Shown here piece by piece: positions 8,100-18,274 of a DNA stretch of 64,000 bases (positions are counted from its first letter, which is position 1; every line of letters starts with the position of its first letter). Under the pieces are notes generated by a model. The model was not told where the DNA came from. It saw only the letters and a list, made by a program, of their open reading frames with translations, and made no database searches. The stretch is taken from contig NZ_SRXT01000006.1 of the NCBI RefSeq assembly GCF_004792685.1, positions 326,606 to 390,605 of the forward strand. Direction: 5' to 3'. The position numbers were made by a program, and so were the translations under genes. This DNA is from Sphingomonas gei (GTDB lineage Bacteria; Pseudomonadota; Alphaproteobacteria; Sphingomonadales; Sphingomonadaceae).

Positions 8100-10163
8100 A
8101 TGTCCGCTTATGTCGATCGCGCCGGGCTGAAGGTCGCCGAAACGCTCGCGCACTTCCTTGAGACGCGAGTGCTGCCCGAGCTTGCGATCGAAGCCGGGGA
8201 CTTCTGGTCTGGCGCCGCGGATATCTTCGCACGCTTCGCTCCCGAAAACCGTGCGCTGCTGGCCAGGCGCGACGCATTGCAGGCGGAGATCGACGCATGG
8301 TGCGCGGCCGACCCCGATCGCTCGGCAGACCCTGCGGAGCAGAAGGCTTTCCTGCGAGAGATCGGCTATCTCGTTCCGGAGCCGGCGCCCTTCACGATCG
8401 GCACCGCGAATGTCGACGACGAGATCGCGCGGATGGCGGGGCCGCAGCTGGTGGTGCCGGCGCTCAATGCCCGCTTCGTGCTCAACGCCGCCAATGCGCG
8501 CTGGGGCAGTCTGTACGACGCCCTCTACGGCACCGATGCGCTGCCCGGCGCGGCGAAGCCCGGCGGTTATGATCGCGAACGCGGCGCGCAGGTGATTGCC
8601 TATGCCAAGGCGTTTCTCGCTGAAGCGGTGCCGCTGGCCGCCGGCAGCTGGACCGATCTGGCGGGGGCGCCGTTGCTTCGTGATCCGGCGCAGCAGATCG
8701 CGCCATGGATCTATTGCCACAATGGTCTGCGTATCGAAGTCCTGATCGACCGAAATCATCCGATCGGCCGCGACGATCCCGCGGGCATCGCCGATGTGCG
8801 GCTCGAGGCGGCGCTGACCACGATCGTCGATCTCGAGGATTCGATCGCCGCGGTCGACGCCGAGGACAAGGTCGCCGCTTATGCCAATTGGCTCGGGCTG
8901 ATGCGCGGGGATCTGGAGGAGCAGTTCGACAAAGGCGGGCGGACGGTCATGCGAAAGCTCAACCCTGATCGCGGCAACCTGCCCGGCCGCGCGCTGCTGT
9001 TCGTCCGCAATGTCGGCCACCTGATGACCAATCCGGCGGTGCTGCTGGCCGACGGGCAGGAGGCGCCCGAAGGCGTGCTCGACGCGATCGTCACCAGCCT
9101 GATCGCGCTCTACGACCTGCGCGGGCTGGGCGCGGTCCGCAACAGCCGTGCCGGATCGATCTACATCGTCAAGCCCAAGATGCACGGCCCCGAGGAATGC
9201 GGCTTTACCGATCGGTTGTTCGACGCGGTCGAAGACCTGCTCGGCCTCGCGCGGCACACGATCAAGGTGGGGGTGATGGACGAGGAACGGCGCACTTCGG
9301 CCAATCTCGCGGCCTGCATCCATGCCGTGAAGGATCGGATCGCGTTCATCAACACCGGTTTCCTCGATCGCACCGGGGACGAGATCCACACCAGCATGCG
9401 CGCCGGCCCGATGGTCGCCAAGAGCGAGATGAAGGCGTCGGCCTGGATCAAGGCCTATGAGGATCGCAACGTCCGCGTCGGGCTTGCCTGCGGGCTGTCG
9501 GGCAGGGCGCAGATCGGCAAGGGGATGTGGGCCGCGCCGGACCGGATGGCCGACATGATGGTGCAGAAGAGCGCGCATCCGGAGGCGGGGGCCAACACCG
9601 CCTGGGTGCCGTCGCCGACTGCCGCGACGCTCCATGCGCTCCATTATCACCGCACAGATGTGTTCGCGCGCCAGCGGGAAATCGCGACCGAGGCCGTGCC
9701 CGGGCTGGCGCCATTGCTGACGGTCCCGGTGGTGCTTGGGCGCAACTGGTCGGCGGAAGAAGTCGCCCGGGAGCTGGACAACAATGCCCAGGGCATTCTC
9801 GGCTATGTCGTGCGCTGGATCGATCAGGGCGTCGGCTGCTCGAAGGTCCCCGACATCCACGATATCGGTCTGATGGAAGATCGCGCGACCTTGCGGATCT
9901 CGTCGCAGCACATCGCCAATTGGCTGCTCCACGGCGTGGCGAGCGCGGACGATGTCGAGGCCGCGCTTCGGCGCATGGCGGCCAAGGTCGATGCGCAGAA
10001 TCAAAGCGATCCGCTCTATCGGCCGATGTCAGGCCGCGAGGCGCAGAGCCTGGCGTTCCAGGCGGCGCGTGCACTGATCTTCGAAGGCGCGGCCCAGCCG
10101 AGCGGCTATACCGAGCCGCTGCTTCATCGCTTCCGTGCCCGCGCGAAACTCGCTAGCTGCTGA
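8100..10163 (+). CDS. glcB: Malate synthase G
   Basis: A 687-residue single-chain malate synthase, which condenses glyoxylate with acetyl-CoA to malate. Typical MSG segments are all present: [45 protein letters not shown] glyoxylate region, [18 protein letters not shown] and [23 protein letters not shown] sits five bases before the ATG at 8100, so an upstream in-frame ATG at 8079 is rejected. No isocitrate lyase gene is adjacent, so it may serve glycolate/glyoxylate use as well as the glyoxylate shunt. The MarR gene just upstream is a plausible regulator. Confidence 0.95.
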   Translation: MSAYVDRAGLKVAETLAHFLETRVLPELAIEAGDFWSGAADIFARFAPENRALLARRDALQAEIDAWCAADPDRSADPAEQKAFLREIGYLVPEPAPFTIGTANVDDEIARMAGPQLVVPALNARFVLNAANARWGSLYDALYGTDALPGAAKPGGYDRERGAQVIAYAKAFLAEAVPLAAGSWTDLAGAPLLRDPAQQIAPWIYCHNGLRIEVLIDRNHPIGRDDPAGIADVRLEAALTTIVDLEDSIAAVDAEDKVAAYANWLGLMRGDLEEQFDKGGRTVMRKLNPDRGNLPGRALLFVRNVGHLMTNPAVLLADGQEAPEGVLDAIVTSLIALYDLRGLGAVRNSRAGSIYIVKPKMHGPEECGFTDRLFDAVEDLLGLARHTIKVGVMDEERRTSANLAACIHAVKDRIAFINTGFLDRTGDEIHTSMRAGPMVAKSEMKASAWIKAYEDRNVRVGLACGLSGRAQIGKGMWAAPDRMADMMVQKSAHPEAGANTAWVPSPTAATLHALHYHRTDVFARQREIATEAVPGLAPLLTVPVVLGRNWSAEEVARELDNNAQGILGYVVRWIDQGVGCSKVPDIHDIGLMEDRATLRISSQHIANWLLHGVASADDVEAALRRMAAKVDAQNQSDPLYRPMSGREAQSLAFQAARALIFEGAAQPSGYTEPLLHRFRARAKLASC

Positions 10164-10256
10164 TTTTGTTCGCGAATCGCGCAATGGGGGAGCCAAAGCG
10201 CGAATGGGTCGTTACGGAAGCGAGAGGGCCGGGTTCGCGGCTCCCGAAGGAGGCGC

Positions 10257-12404
10257 GTGCGCATAGGGGTTGAAGCGGTGTGGCTTGCCGCGCTGGCAGG
10301 GACTGCGTTCCTGCCTGGCGTTGCGTATGCGCAAGTATCCGATCCCAAGCCGGGGCAGGGTGCGCCCGTTGCGCTGCCCAACCCCGATCCCGTCCAGATC
10401 GCGCCGCAGGACGAGACGATCGTGCCCGATGCGGAGTTCGAGGCGGCGCTCCCCAAATTGAGCGACGACATCAACGCGCCGCTCGAGCCGATCAAGGATT
10501 TCGGAAAGCCGGCGGTCACCCAGCCCGCAACCCCGGCCACGGTCGCCGATCAGATCGAGGGCTTTCCGCCACCCGCCGCGGAGGATCCCGCGCTCGCCGA
10601 GCCGCTGACTCCGCTCGCCCAGTTCAAGGTCGAGCCGGTCAAGATCGAAGGCCTGGACGACGAGAAGGTCGCTTCGATCCGCTATACCACCGCCGTCGAA
10701 GGGCTCGACAAGGTCGGACTCGAGAGCCGCTTCCGGGAGCTCTCGGCGCTGGAGGACGGCGACGGTAAGGCCGCGAACGCGACGATGGTCGCGGCACGCG
10801 CTCGCGAGGACGAGCGGCTGGCGATACGCCTGATGCAGTCGCTGGGCTATTATGACGGCACCGCGATCTCGACGCTCGAGCAGAGCCCGAAGAATTCGGG
10901 CAATGTCCGCGCGACGATCACTGCGACGCCGGGCAATCTCTATCGGCTCGGCCAGGTCAGGATCGTCGGCGATCCCACGGTTCCCGTCGGGCTGCTCGAC
11001 AGGGAGCTCAACCTCAATCCCGGCGATCCGATCCAGGCGGAGCGCGTCCAGGGCGCCGAGGCCAATGTCAGCCTGCGCCTGCCGCAGCAGGGCTATCCGT
11101 TCATCAAGCTGGGCGAGCGCGACATCCTGCTCGACGAGGAGACCCAGCTCGGCGACTATACCTTGCCTGTCGATCTCGGCCCGCGCGCGTCGTTCGGCGC
11201 GATCGTCACCGAGGGCCGCCGTCCGGTATTCGATGTCGATCACCTCGAACTCCTTCGCCGCTACAAGCCCGGCCAGATTTACGACACGCGCGCGGTCGAC
11301 GATCTGCGCGAGGCGCTGATCGCCACCAGCCTGTTCTCGACCGTCGCGGTCGAGCCGGTGCGCACCGGGCAACCGGGGCCCGAGGGCACCGAAGTCGTCA
11401 ATCTGCTGGTCCGCCAGAATGCCGGACGCCCGCGCACGCTGGCCGGCGAGGTCGGCTACAGCACCGGCCAGGGCTTCCGCGCCGAGGGCAGCTGGACGCA
11501 CCGCAACTTCTTCCCGCCCGAAGGCGCGCTGATCGGCAGCGCGGTGCTCGGCACGCAAGAGCAAGGTGTTTCGGCAACCTTCCGCCGCTCCAACGCTGGA
11601 CAGCGCGACCGCACCTTCCAAGCCCAGGCGGCGGTAAACCATTCAGATTATGCTGCGTTCGAATCATACACCGGCACGCTCGCGGTGCGCTGGTCGCGCG
11701 ATTCCACGCCGATCTGGCAGAAGCGCTGGACCTATTTCTACGGCGCCGAACTCGTCGGCTCGAACGAGGACCAGTTCAACTTCAACAAGGGCGCGCGCGA
11801 TCGCGGCACTTGGCTGATCGCCGCGCTGCCGGGCTTTGTCGGCTATGACGTGTCGGACAATTTGCTCAATCCGACGCGCGGCTTCCGGATCAAGGCAAAC
11901 GCCAGTCCTGAGACTTCGGTACGCGGGCGGGCGCGGCCTTATGCGCGGCTGATGCTGGAAGGCACGGTCTATTATCCGGCTTCGTCGAGCATCGTCGTCG
12001 CCGGCCGTGCGCGCATCGGCTCGATTCCCGGCATTGCGCGCAACGACTTGCCCCCTTCGCGGCGCTATTATGCCGGCGGCGGCGGATCGGTGCGCGGCTT
12101 CGGCTATCAGGAGCTCGGCCCCCGCTCCCCCGACGGGCGCCCGGTGGGCGGGCGCAGCCTCAACGAATTCGCGATCGAAGCGCGCTATCGCTTCGGCAAT
12201 TACGGCATCGTGCCGTTCATCGACGCGGGCCAGGTCTATGAAGGGCTCTACCCGACGGGCAAGAACATGCGCTTCGGCGCCGGCATCGGCGGTCGGCTCT
12301 ACACCAATTTCGGGCCGCTGCGCGTCGACGTGGCGACTCCGATCGCGCGCAAGCCGGGTGAGTCCAAGGTCGCGCTCTATATCTCGATCGGACAGGCATT
12401 CTGA
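10257..12404 (+). CDS. tamA: Outer-membrane translocation and assembly module protein TamA (BamA/Omp85 family)
   Basis: A 715-residue protein starting at GTG with GAAGGAGG just before. A signal peptide (ending VAYAQ) is followed by a proline-rich linker, POTRA-like repeats (about residues 140-360), and a C-terminal Omp85 beta-barrel from about 385. The barrel carries the surface-antigen segment with GGGGSVRGFGYQELGP (the conserved VRGF/Y lid-lock motif) and ends in Phe, as outer-membrane barrels do. Together with TamB it helps insert autotransporters and other outer-membrane proteins. Its TGA overlaps the ATG of tamB. Confidence 0.9.
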   Translation: MRIGVEAVWLAALAGTAFLPGVAYAQVSDPKPGQGAPVALPNPDPVQIAPQDETIVPDAEFEAALPKLSDDINAPLEPIKDFGKPAVTQPATPATVADQIEGFPPPAAEDPALAEPLTPLAQFKVEPVKIEGLDDEKVASIRYTTAVEGLDKVGLESRFRELSALEDGDGKAANATMVAARAREDERLAIRLMQSLGYYDGTAISTLEQSPKNSGNVRATITATPGNLYRLGQVRIVGDPTVPVGLLDRELNLNPGDPIQAERVQGAEANVSLRLPQQGYPFIKLGERDILLDEETQLGDYTLPVDLGPRASFGAIVTEGRRPVFDVDHLELLRRYKPGQIYDTRAVDDLREALIATSLFSTVAVEPVRTGQPGPEGTEVVNLLVRQNAGRPRTLAGEVGYSTGQGFRAEGSWTHRNFFPPEGALIGSAVLGTQEQGVSATFRRSNAGQRDRTFQAQAAVNHSDYAAFESYTGTLAVRWSRDSTPIWQKRWTYFYGAELVGSNEDQFNFNKGARDRGTWLIAALPGFVGYDVSDNLLNPTRGFRIKANASPETSVRGRARPYARLMLEGTVYYPASSSIVVAGRARIGSIPGIARNDLPPSRRYYAGGGGSVRGFGYQELGPRSPDGRPVGGRSLNEFAIEARYRFGNYGIVPFIDAGQVYEGLYPTGKNMRFGAGIGGRLYTNFGPLRVDVATPIARKPGESKVALYISIGQAF

Positions 12405-15400
12405 TGGCGTCCGACTTACCCGAGACCGAAATCGTCGACGATGGCCAGGCGCCGGTGACGCATGTCGTCGAGCGGCCGCCTTTGTGGCAGCGCGTCGTCA
12501 AATGGAGTGCGATCGCGGTCGGTTCGCTGGCGCTGCTCGCCGGCCTGCTGGTGATCGGAGTCAACACTCAGCCGGGCCGCAATTTCGTCGCGCAGCAGCT
12601 GGGCAAGCTGACGCTCGCCTCGGGACTCAATTTCCGCGTCGGCCGGATCGACGGATCGCTCTATGGCGCGTTGATCCTGCACGACGTCGAGGTGCGCGAT
12701 ACCAAGGGAATTTTCGCAACCTCGAAAGAGATCGCGATGGATTGGCGGCCGTTCGCCTATCTGCAGAACCATGTCGATATCCGCAGCCTGACCAGCCCCG
12801 AAGTGCGACTGCTGCGGCTGCCGGCGCTCAAACCCTCCACCGATCCGAGCGGACCTTTGCTCCCCGATCTCGATATCGACATCGCCCGGCTCGACATCGC
12901 CCGGATCGACATCGCGCCGGCGATCGACGGCCAGCGCCACATCGGCCGGCTGAAGGGAAGCGCGCATATCGCCGGCGGACGCGCGCAGCTCGCGCTGGAC
13001 GGCGGGACGATTTCGGCGCCCGGCGTGGCGGGCGGCGACGCGTTGGTGCTCAAGCTCGACGCCGTGCCCGAAGCGAACAAGCTCGACATCGACGTGCGGC
13101 TCAATGCCCCGGCCAAGGGCTTCGTCACCGGCCTTGCCGGGCTCGACCGCCCGCTGGCAGTTAATGTCGGCGGGCGCGGCAGCTGGCAGAGCTGGCGCGG
13201 GCAGGCGACCGGAACGCTGGGCGGCCGGCGCCTCGCCGATCTGGCGGTGATCGCGCAGAACGGCCGCTTCCAGCTGCGCGGGCCGACCTGGCCCGGCGTC
13301 TACCTGCAGGGTCCGGTCGAGCGGCTGGCTTCGCCGCAGCTCGATGTCGAGGCCGACGCGGTCTGGAAGGACCGCACCGCGAACGGCGTGCTCAAGCTCC
13401 ACTCGAAGGCATTGTCGGTCGAGGCCAAGGGGCTGGTCGATCTCGCGCGCAATCGCTTCGGCAATCTCAACGTCGACGCGATGCTGCTCACCCCGGGCGC
13501 GATCGCACCGAACCTCAACGGCCGCTCGGTGCGCGCTTCGCTGGCGCTCGACGGGCCGTTCAATGCGCCGGTCGTCGACTACAAGATCCGCGCCGCCTCG
13601 CTCGGTTTCGGCGAGACGGTGGTGGAGAATCTGTACGCGGAAGGCCGCGCGCGCGTCGATTCGGATCGGATCCTGATTCCGGTGCGCGCCCGCGCCGCGC
13701 GCGTTTCCGGCCTCAACGCCGCCGCCGGCGGGCTGGTCACCAACCTTACCGTCGCCGGCGATCTCGCCATCTCGGGCAGCCAGATCCTCTCCGACAATCT
13801 CCGCCTGCGCTCCGATCGTGTCGACGCCACCGCGATCATCGCCGCCGATATGCGCACCGGCCGCTACACCGGCGCGATCAAGGGCCGGATCAACGATTAC
13901 GCGATCAACGGCGTTGGTGTCGTCAATCTCAAGACCGATGCCGAACTGTTCGCCGCGCCCGGCGGCGGCTGGGGGATTCGCGGCCACGTCGCCGCCGAGA
14001 CACGCAAGCTGAGCAATACGAGCGTGCGCGATTTCCTCGGCGGCAATGCAGTGGCGTCGGCACGGGTCACGCTCGATCCCAAGGGCATCATCGCAGTCAA
14101 CGACATCCGCATGCGCGCGCCGCAATTCCGCGTGCTGCGCGGCTCGGGGCGCTACGATCCCGCCGGCCCGATCCTGATCAACGCCGATGCGGTGTCCACG
14201 GTCTACGGCCCGCTCAGCGCGCGCGTGACCGGCACGATGACTGCGCCGCAAGTGCTGCTGCGCGCGGCGCGGCCCGGGCTCGGCGTCGGGCTGGTCAATC
14301 TCGAAGCGCGGGTGCGCGGGCGCGGCAACGCCTATGCGATCCTCGCCAGCGGCGGCACCGATTACGGCCCGTTCACTGCCGACGTGCTCGTCCGGAACGG
14401 CGCGGCGCTGGCGATCGACATCAATGCCGCCCGCTTTGCCGGAATGGACATCGCCGGCAAGCTCCAGCAGACCCGCGCCGGGCCGTTCGCCGGACGCCTG
14501 ACCTTCGACGGCTCGGGCGTGACAGGCAGCGCCGCGCTCGCGGCGCAGGGCAGGTACCAGCGCGCCGACGTGCAGGCGCGCGCGCTCAACGCGGTGATTC
14601 CCGGCAATAGCGAGCTGACCATCGGCCGCGGGCTGGTGACCGCGAGCGTGGTGCTGACCGAAACCCCGCAGATCCTCGCCGACGTCCAGCTCGCCAATCT
14701 GCGCAGCGGGCAGTTCGTGCTCAAGACCGCGCGCGCGAAGATCGACTATCAGGGCGGCAGCGGCACCGCGCAGGCCGTCGCCACCGGATCGTCGGGGGTG
14801 CCGTTCCAGATCGCCGCCAATGCCCGTCTGTCGCCGAAGCAATGGCTGGTGGCGCTGCAGGGGCAGGGGAGCGGCATCCGCTTCCACAGCGTCAATCCCG
14901 CGCGGATCGACATTGCCAAGGGCGTCTACCGGCTCCAGCCGACTCAGATCGATTTCGACCAGGGCAGCGCCCGGCTGGCCGGCAGCTATGGCAACGGTAT
15001 CGCGCTCCAGGCGCGGCTCGACAAGCTCGACCTCGCAGTGGTCAACGGCTTCGTGCCGGGCATCGGCATCGGCGGCACCGCGAGCGGCAGCCTCGATTTC
15101 GCCCAGCCCAATCCGAGCGCTTTCCCCAGCGCCGATGCCAGGCTCGAGATCGACGAGTTCACCCGCTCCAGCCTCGCGACGGTCTCGACGCCGGTCGATG
15201 TCAGCTTGGTCGGCAAGCTGCTTCCCGATGGCGGCGATGTGCGGGCACTGATCAAGCGCGGCACCACCACGATCGGCCGCGTCGTCGCGACGATGCGGCC
15301 GCTTGGGCCGGGTGCCGGCAGCTGGATGACGCGGCTGACCGGCGCGCCGCTCTCCGGCGGTATCCGCTATAACGGCCCTGCCGCGGTGCCCTTTTCGCTG

Positions 15401-16639
15401 GCCGGCCTGTCCAACCAGCATCTGACCGGGCCGGTCGGCATCGCCGCCGACTTTTCGGGCCGGGTGAACGATCCCCGGCTGGTCGGCGTCGTCCGCGGCG
15501 AGAATTTGACGTATGGCAACGAGACCTACGGCACCCAGATCACCAATCTGAAGATCGATGGCCGCTTCTCCGATAACGAACTGATCCTCGAGCAAGCCAG
15601 CGGACGCGCCGGCGACGGCACCGTCACTGCGCAGGGGCGTATCGGCCTGTCCGCGGTCAACGGCTATCCGATGAGCCTGACCGCCGACTTCAAGAATGCC
15701 CGGCTCGCGCGCAGTGACGCGCTGGGCGCGACCGCGACCGGCAAGATCACGATCACCAAGAACCCGGAGGTCTCGAAGATCGAAGGCCGGCTGACCATTC
15801 CCGAAGCCAAATACGAGATCATCCGCCAGGGTGCCGCCGAGATCCCCGAGCTGACCGGGATCCGCCGCAAGAGCCAGCTCGTCGACAATGCCCAGGCGGC
15901 GGCCAAGCCGGCGCGCGCGGCGGGATTGTTCGACTTGGATCTGCGCCTCGTCGCCGATAACCGGATCTTCGTGAACGGCATGGGCCTGGAGTCCGAATGG
16001 CGCGCGCGGATCACGGTGGGCGGCACCACTGCCGCACCCCAGGTACGCGGCACGATGGAAATCGAGCGCGGCACCTACAGCTTTGCCAGCCGCCGCTTCG
16101 AGATCACCCGCGGCACGATCAGTTTCCAGGGGAATCAGGTCTCCAATCCCTCGATCGACATCGCCGCGACGACGACGGCGGAGGGCGTGACTGCGATCCT
16201 CAACGTGTCGGGCACCGCGCAGCGCCCGCAGATTTCATTCACGTCAAACCCCAGCCTGCCGCAGGAGGAAGTGCTGGCGCGGCTGTTCTTCGGCACGAAC
16301 GTGACCAATTTGTCCGCCACCGAGGCGATCCAGCTCGCGGCGGCAGTCAATTCGCTCAGCGGGTCGGGGGGTGGATTGAATCCGCTCGGCAAGCTCAAAT
16401 CGGCCACTGGGATCGATCGGCTGCGTATTCTCGGCGCCGACGACGCCAGCGGCCGCGGCACGTCGCTCGCCGCCGGCAAATACATCACCGACGACATCTA
16501 TATCGAGATCATCACCGATGCCCGGGGTTTCACCGCGACTCAGCTCGAGATCGCGTTGACCCGAGCTTTGAGCCTGCTCTCGCAGACCGGCTCGTTCGGC
16601 GGATCGAGCGTCAGTCTTCGCTATTCGCGCGATTATTGA
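12404..16639 (+). CDS. tamB: Translocation and assembly module protein TamB (DUF490)
   Basis: A 1411-residue protein with an N-terminal membrane anchor (about residues 30-52), a very long beta-helical middle, and the conserved TamB C-terminal domain. The latter includes the GTMEIERGTYSFASRRFEIT-type segment and LPQEEVLARLFFGTNVTNLSATEA. It spans the periplasm from the inner membrane to TamA and is thought to move lipids or outer-membrane proteins. Overlap with tamA (ATGA) indicates coupled expression. Confidence 0.92.
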   Translation: MASDLPETEIVDDGQAPVTHVVERPPLWQRVVKWSAIAVGSLALLAGLLVIGVNTQPGRNFVAQQLGKLTLASGLNFRVGRIDGSLYGALILHDVEVRDTKGIFATSKEIAMDWRPFAYLQNHVDIRSLTSPEVRLLRLPALKPSTDPSGPLLPDLDIDIARLDIARIDIAPAIDGQRHIGRLKGSAHIAGGRAQLALDGGTISAPGVAGGDALVLKLDAVPEANKLDIDVRLNAPAKGFVTGLAGLDRPLAVNVGGRGSWQSWRGQATGTLGGRRLADLAVIAQNGRFQLRGPTWPGVYLQGPVERLASPQLDVEADAVWKDRTANGVLKLHSKALSVEAKGLVDLARNRFGNLNVDAMLLTPGAIAPNLNGRSVRASLALDGPFNAPVVDYKIRAASLGFGETVVENLYAEGRARVDSDRILIPVRARAARVSGLNAAAGGLVTNLTVAGDLAISGSQILSDNLRLRSDRVDATAIIAADMRTGRYTGAIKGRINDYAINGVGVVNLKTDAELFAAPGGGWGIRGHVAAETRKLSNTSVRDFLGGNAVASARVTLDPKGIIAVNDIRMRAPQFRVLRGSGRYDPAGPILINADAVSTVYGPLSARVTGTMTAPQVLLRAARPGLGVGLVNLEARVRGRGNAYAILASGGTDYGPFTADVLVRNGAALAIDINAARFAGMDIAGKLQQTRAGPFAGRLTFDGSGVTGSAALAAQGRYQRADVQARALNAVIPGNSELTIGRGLVTASVVLTETPQILADVQLANLRSGQFVLKTARAKIDYQGGSGTAQAVATGSSGVPFQIAANARLSPKQWLVALQGQGSGIRFHSVNPARIDIAKGVYRLQPTQIDFDQGSARLAGSYGNGIALQARLDKLDLAVVNGFVPGIGIGGTASGSLDFAQPNPSAFPSADARLEIDEFTRSSLATVSTPVDVSLVGKLLPDGGDVRALIKRGTTTIGRVVATMRPLGPGAGSWMTRLTGAPLSGGIRYNGPAAVPFSLAGLSNQHLTGPVGIAADFSGRVNDPRLVGVVRGENLTYGNETYGTQITNLKIDGRFSDNELILEQASGRAGDGTVTAQGRIGLSAVNGYPMSLTADFKNARLARSDALGATATGKITITKNPEVSKIEGRLTIPEAKYEIIRQGAAEIPELTGIRRKSQLVDNAQAAAKPARAAGLFDLDLRLVADNRIFVNGMGLESEWRARITVGGTTAAPQVRGTMEIERGTYSFASRRFEITRGTISFQGNQVSNPSIDIAATTTAEGVTAILNVSGTAQRPQISFTSNPSLPQEEVLARLFFGTNVTNLSATEAIQLAAAVNSLSGSGGGLNPLGKLKSATGIDRLRILGADDASGRGTSLAAGKYITDDIYIEIITDARGFTATQLEIALTRALSLLSQTGSFGGSSVSLRYSRDY

Positions 16640-16655
16640 GGGACTGGCCGAGTTA

Positions 16656-16671
16656 CTTACATTAGTGTAAG
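16656..16671. promoter_or_regulatory. Inverted repeat before the monooxygenase gene, possible operator
   Basis: CTTACA-TTAG-TGTAAG is a perfect 6-bp inverted repeat, 21 bases before the start codon of the flavin monooxygenase. It resembles TetR-type half-sites. No regulator gene is adjacent, so the protein that would bind is unknown. Confidence 0.45.
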
Positions 16672-16692
16672 CAGCGCACCAGGAGGGCCCTG

Positions 16693-18153
16693 ATGAGCGA
16701 GCATTTCGACGTCGTGGTGGTGGGAGCTGGGATTTCCGGCATCGGTGCGGGCTATCACCTCCAGGCGAACAACCCGGACCGCAGCTATGTGGTTCTGGAA
16801 CGTCGCGATCGGCTGGGCGGGACCTGGGACCTGTTCCGGTATCCCGGAATCCGCTCGGATTCGGATATGTACACGCTGGGGTTTTCGTTCAAGCCGTGGA
16901 CGGAGGACGAGGCGATCGCCGCCGGGCCGGCGATCCTCCGCTATCTCGACGAGACTGCACGCGAATATGGCGTGGATCGCCACATCCGCTATGGCCATGG
17001 CGTCAAAAGCGCCGACTGGTCGAGCGCCGATGCGCGCTGGACGATCGTGGCGGACCGCGGCGGCGAGGAAGTCAGCTTCACTTGCGGCTTCCTGTTCATG
17101 TGCACCGGCTATTACAATTACGCCCGCGGCTACACGCCCGACTTTGCCGGAATCGAGGACTTCCGTGGCCGCATCGTCCATCCGCAATTCTGGAGCGACG
17201 ATGTCGACTATGCCGGAAAGCGCGTCGTCGTGATCGGCAGCGGCGCGACGGCGGTGACCCTGGTCCCCGAACTCGCCAGGCAGGCGGCGTCGGTGACGAT
17301 GCTCCAGCGTTCGCCCACCTATATCGTCGCGCGGCCGTCGCAGGACGGCATCGCCAACTGGCTGCGAGGCAAGCTGCCGGCCAAGACCGTTTATGGCCTG
17401 ACCCGCTGGAAGAACGTGCTGCTGCAGCAATATTTCTTCCGGGCGATGCGCAAACACCCCGACAAGGCGAAGAAGACGTTGGTCGACATGGTGCGCAAGG
17501 AGCTGCCCGGGCACGACGTCGATACCCACTTCACCCCGCGTTACAATCCCTGGGACCAGCGGCTGTGCCTCGTGCCCGACGCCGACCTGTTCGCCGTGCT
17601 TCGGGAGGGCCGGGCCAGCGTCGTGACCGACACGATCGACCGCTTCACCGAGGCCGGCATCCGCCTCGCTTCGGGCAAGGAGCTCGAGGCGGATCTCGTC
17701 GTCACCGCCACCGGGCTCGAGATCCAGTTGCTCAGCGGGATGCCGATCAGAGTCGACGGCAAGCTGTTCGAGCCGGCGAAGCACCTGACCTACAAGGGCA
17801 TGATGTTTTCCGACGTGCCCAATTTCGCGATTTCGTTCGGCTACACCAATGCGAGCTGGACGCTGAAGGCGGATCTGACTGCGAATTACGTGACCCGGCT
17901 GCTCAACGCGATGCGTAAGCGCGGCATGCGGCAAGTGACGCCGCGGCTGGCGGCGCCGGTCGAGGAAGTGCCGTTCCTCGAATTCACCTCCGGCTATGTC
18001 CAGCGCGCCGCGGCGCAATTGCCGTGCCAGGGTGCGCGCAAGCCATGGCGCTTGCACCAGAATTACACGCTCGACCTGATGGCGCTGAAATATGGCGGAA
18101 TCGATCAGGAGATGGAGTTCTCCAATCCCGCGCCTGCCAAGCGCGCGGCCTAA
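16693..18153 (+). CDS. Baeyer-Villiger-type flavin monooxygenase
   Basis: A 486-residue FAD- and NADPH-dependent monooxygenase. The first Rossmann motif GAGISG is at residues 11-16 and the second, GSGATA, at 182-187. Between them is FRGRIVHPQFW (157-167), matching the Baeyer-Villiger fingerprint FxGxxxHxxxW. Such enzymes insert oxygen next to a ketone or oxidise heteroatoms. AGGAGGG precedes the ATG. A palindrome overlaps the likely promoter region, suggesting ligand-controlled expression. The C-terminal half is less conserved and the substrate cannot be inferred. Confidence 0.88.
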   Translation: MSEHFDVVVVGAGISGIGAGYHLQANNPDRSYVVLERRDRLGGTWDLFRYPGIRSDSDMYTLGFSFKPWTEDEAIAAGPAILRYLDETAREYGVDRHIRYGHGVKSADWSSADARWTIVADRGGEEVSFTCGFLFMCTGYYNYARGYTPDFAGIEDFRGRIVHPQFWSDDVDYAGKRVVVIGSGATAVTLVPELARQAASVTMLQRSPTYIVARPSQDGIANWLRGKLPAKTVYGLTRWKNVLLQQYFFRAMRKHPDKAKKTLVDMVRKELPGHDVDTHFTPRYNPWDQRLCLVPDADLFAVLREGRASVVTDTIDRFTEAGIRLASGKELEADLVVTATGLEIQLLSGMPIRVDGKLFEPAKHLTYKGMMFSDVPNFAISFGYTNASWTLKADLTANYVTRLLNAMRKRGMRQVTPRLAAPVEEVPFLEFTSGYVQRAAAQLPCQGARKPWRLHQNYTLDLMALKYGGIDQEMEFSNPAPAKRAA

Positions 18154-18181
18154 GGTCTGTACTCAATACCGTCATCGAGCT

Positions 18182-18232
18182 GTCCGGGATCCACCGTGCA
18201 GCAAGCCCCCCGTGGAGAGGTGGATCCCGGAC
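18182..18232. terminator. Bidirectional stem-loop between convergent genes
   Basis: GTCCGGGATCCACC and GGTGGATCCCGGAC form a perfect 14-bp stem with a 23-base loop between the convergent monooxygenase and amine oxidase genes. There is no T-run, so it is either a REP-type element or a structural terminator. Confidence 0.55.
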
Positions 18233-18274
18233 TGAAGACTGTCCAGCGGAAAACCTGCGGTTCTCCGGGAAAGC

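Noticed and set aside
7713..10004. Minus-strand frame of over 700 codons opposite malate synthase G
   Set aside because: Shadow frame; the plus strand carries every malate synthase G signature across the same bases.
12416..15595. Very long minus-strand frame opposite tamB
   Set aside because: It is a shadow caused by GC-rich codon use. The translation is rich in Arg, Asp and His without domain structure, while the plus strand has a complete TamB.
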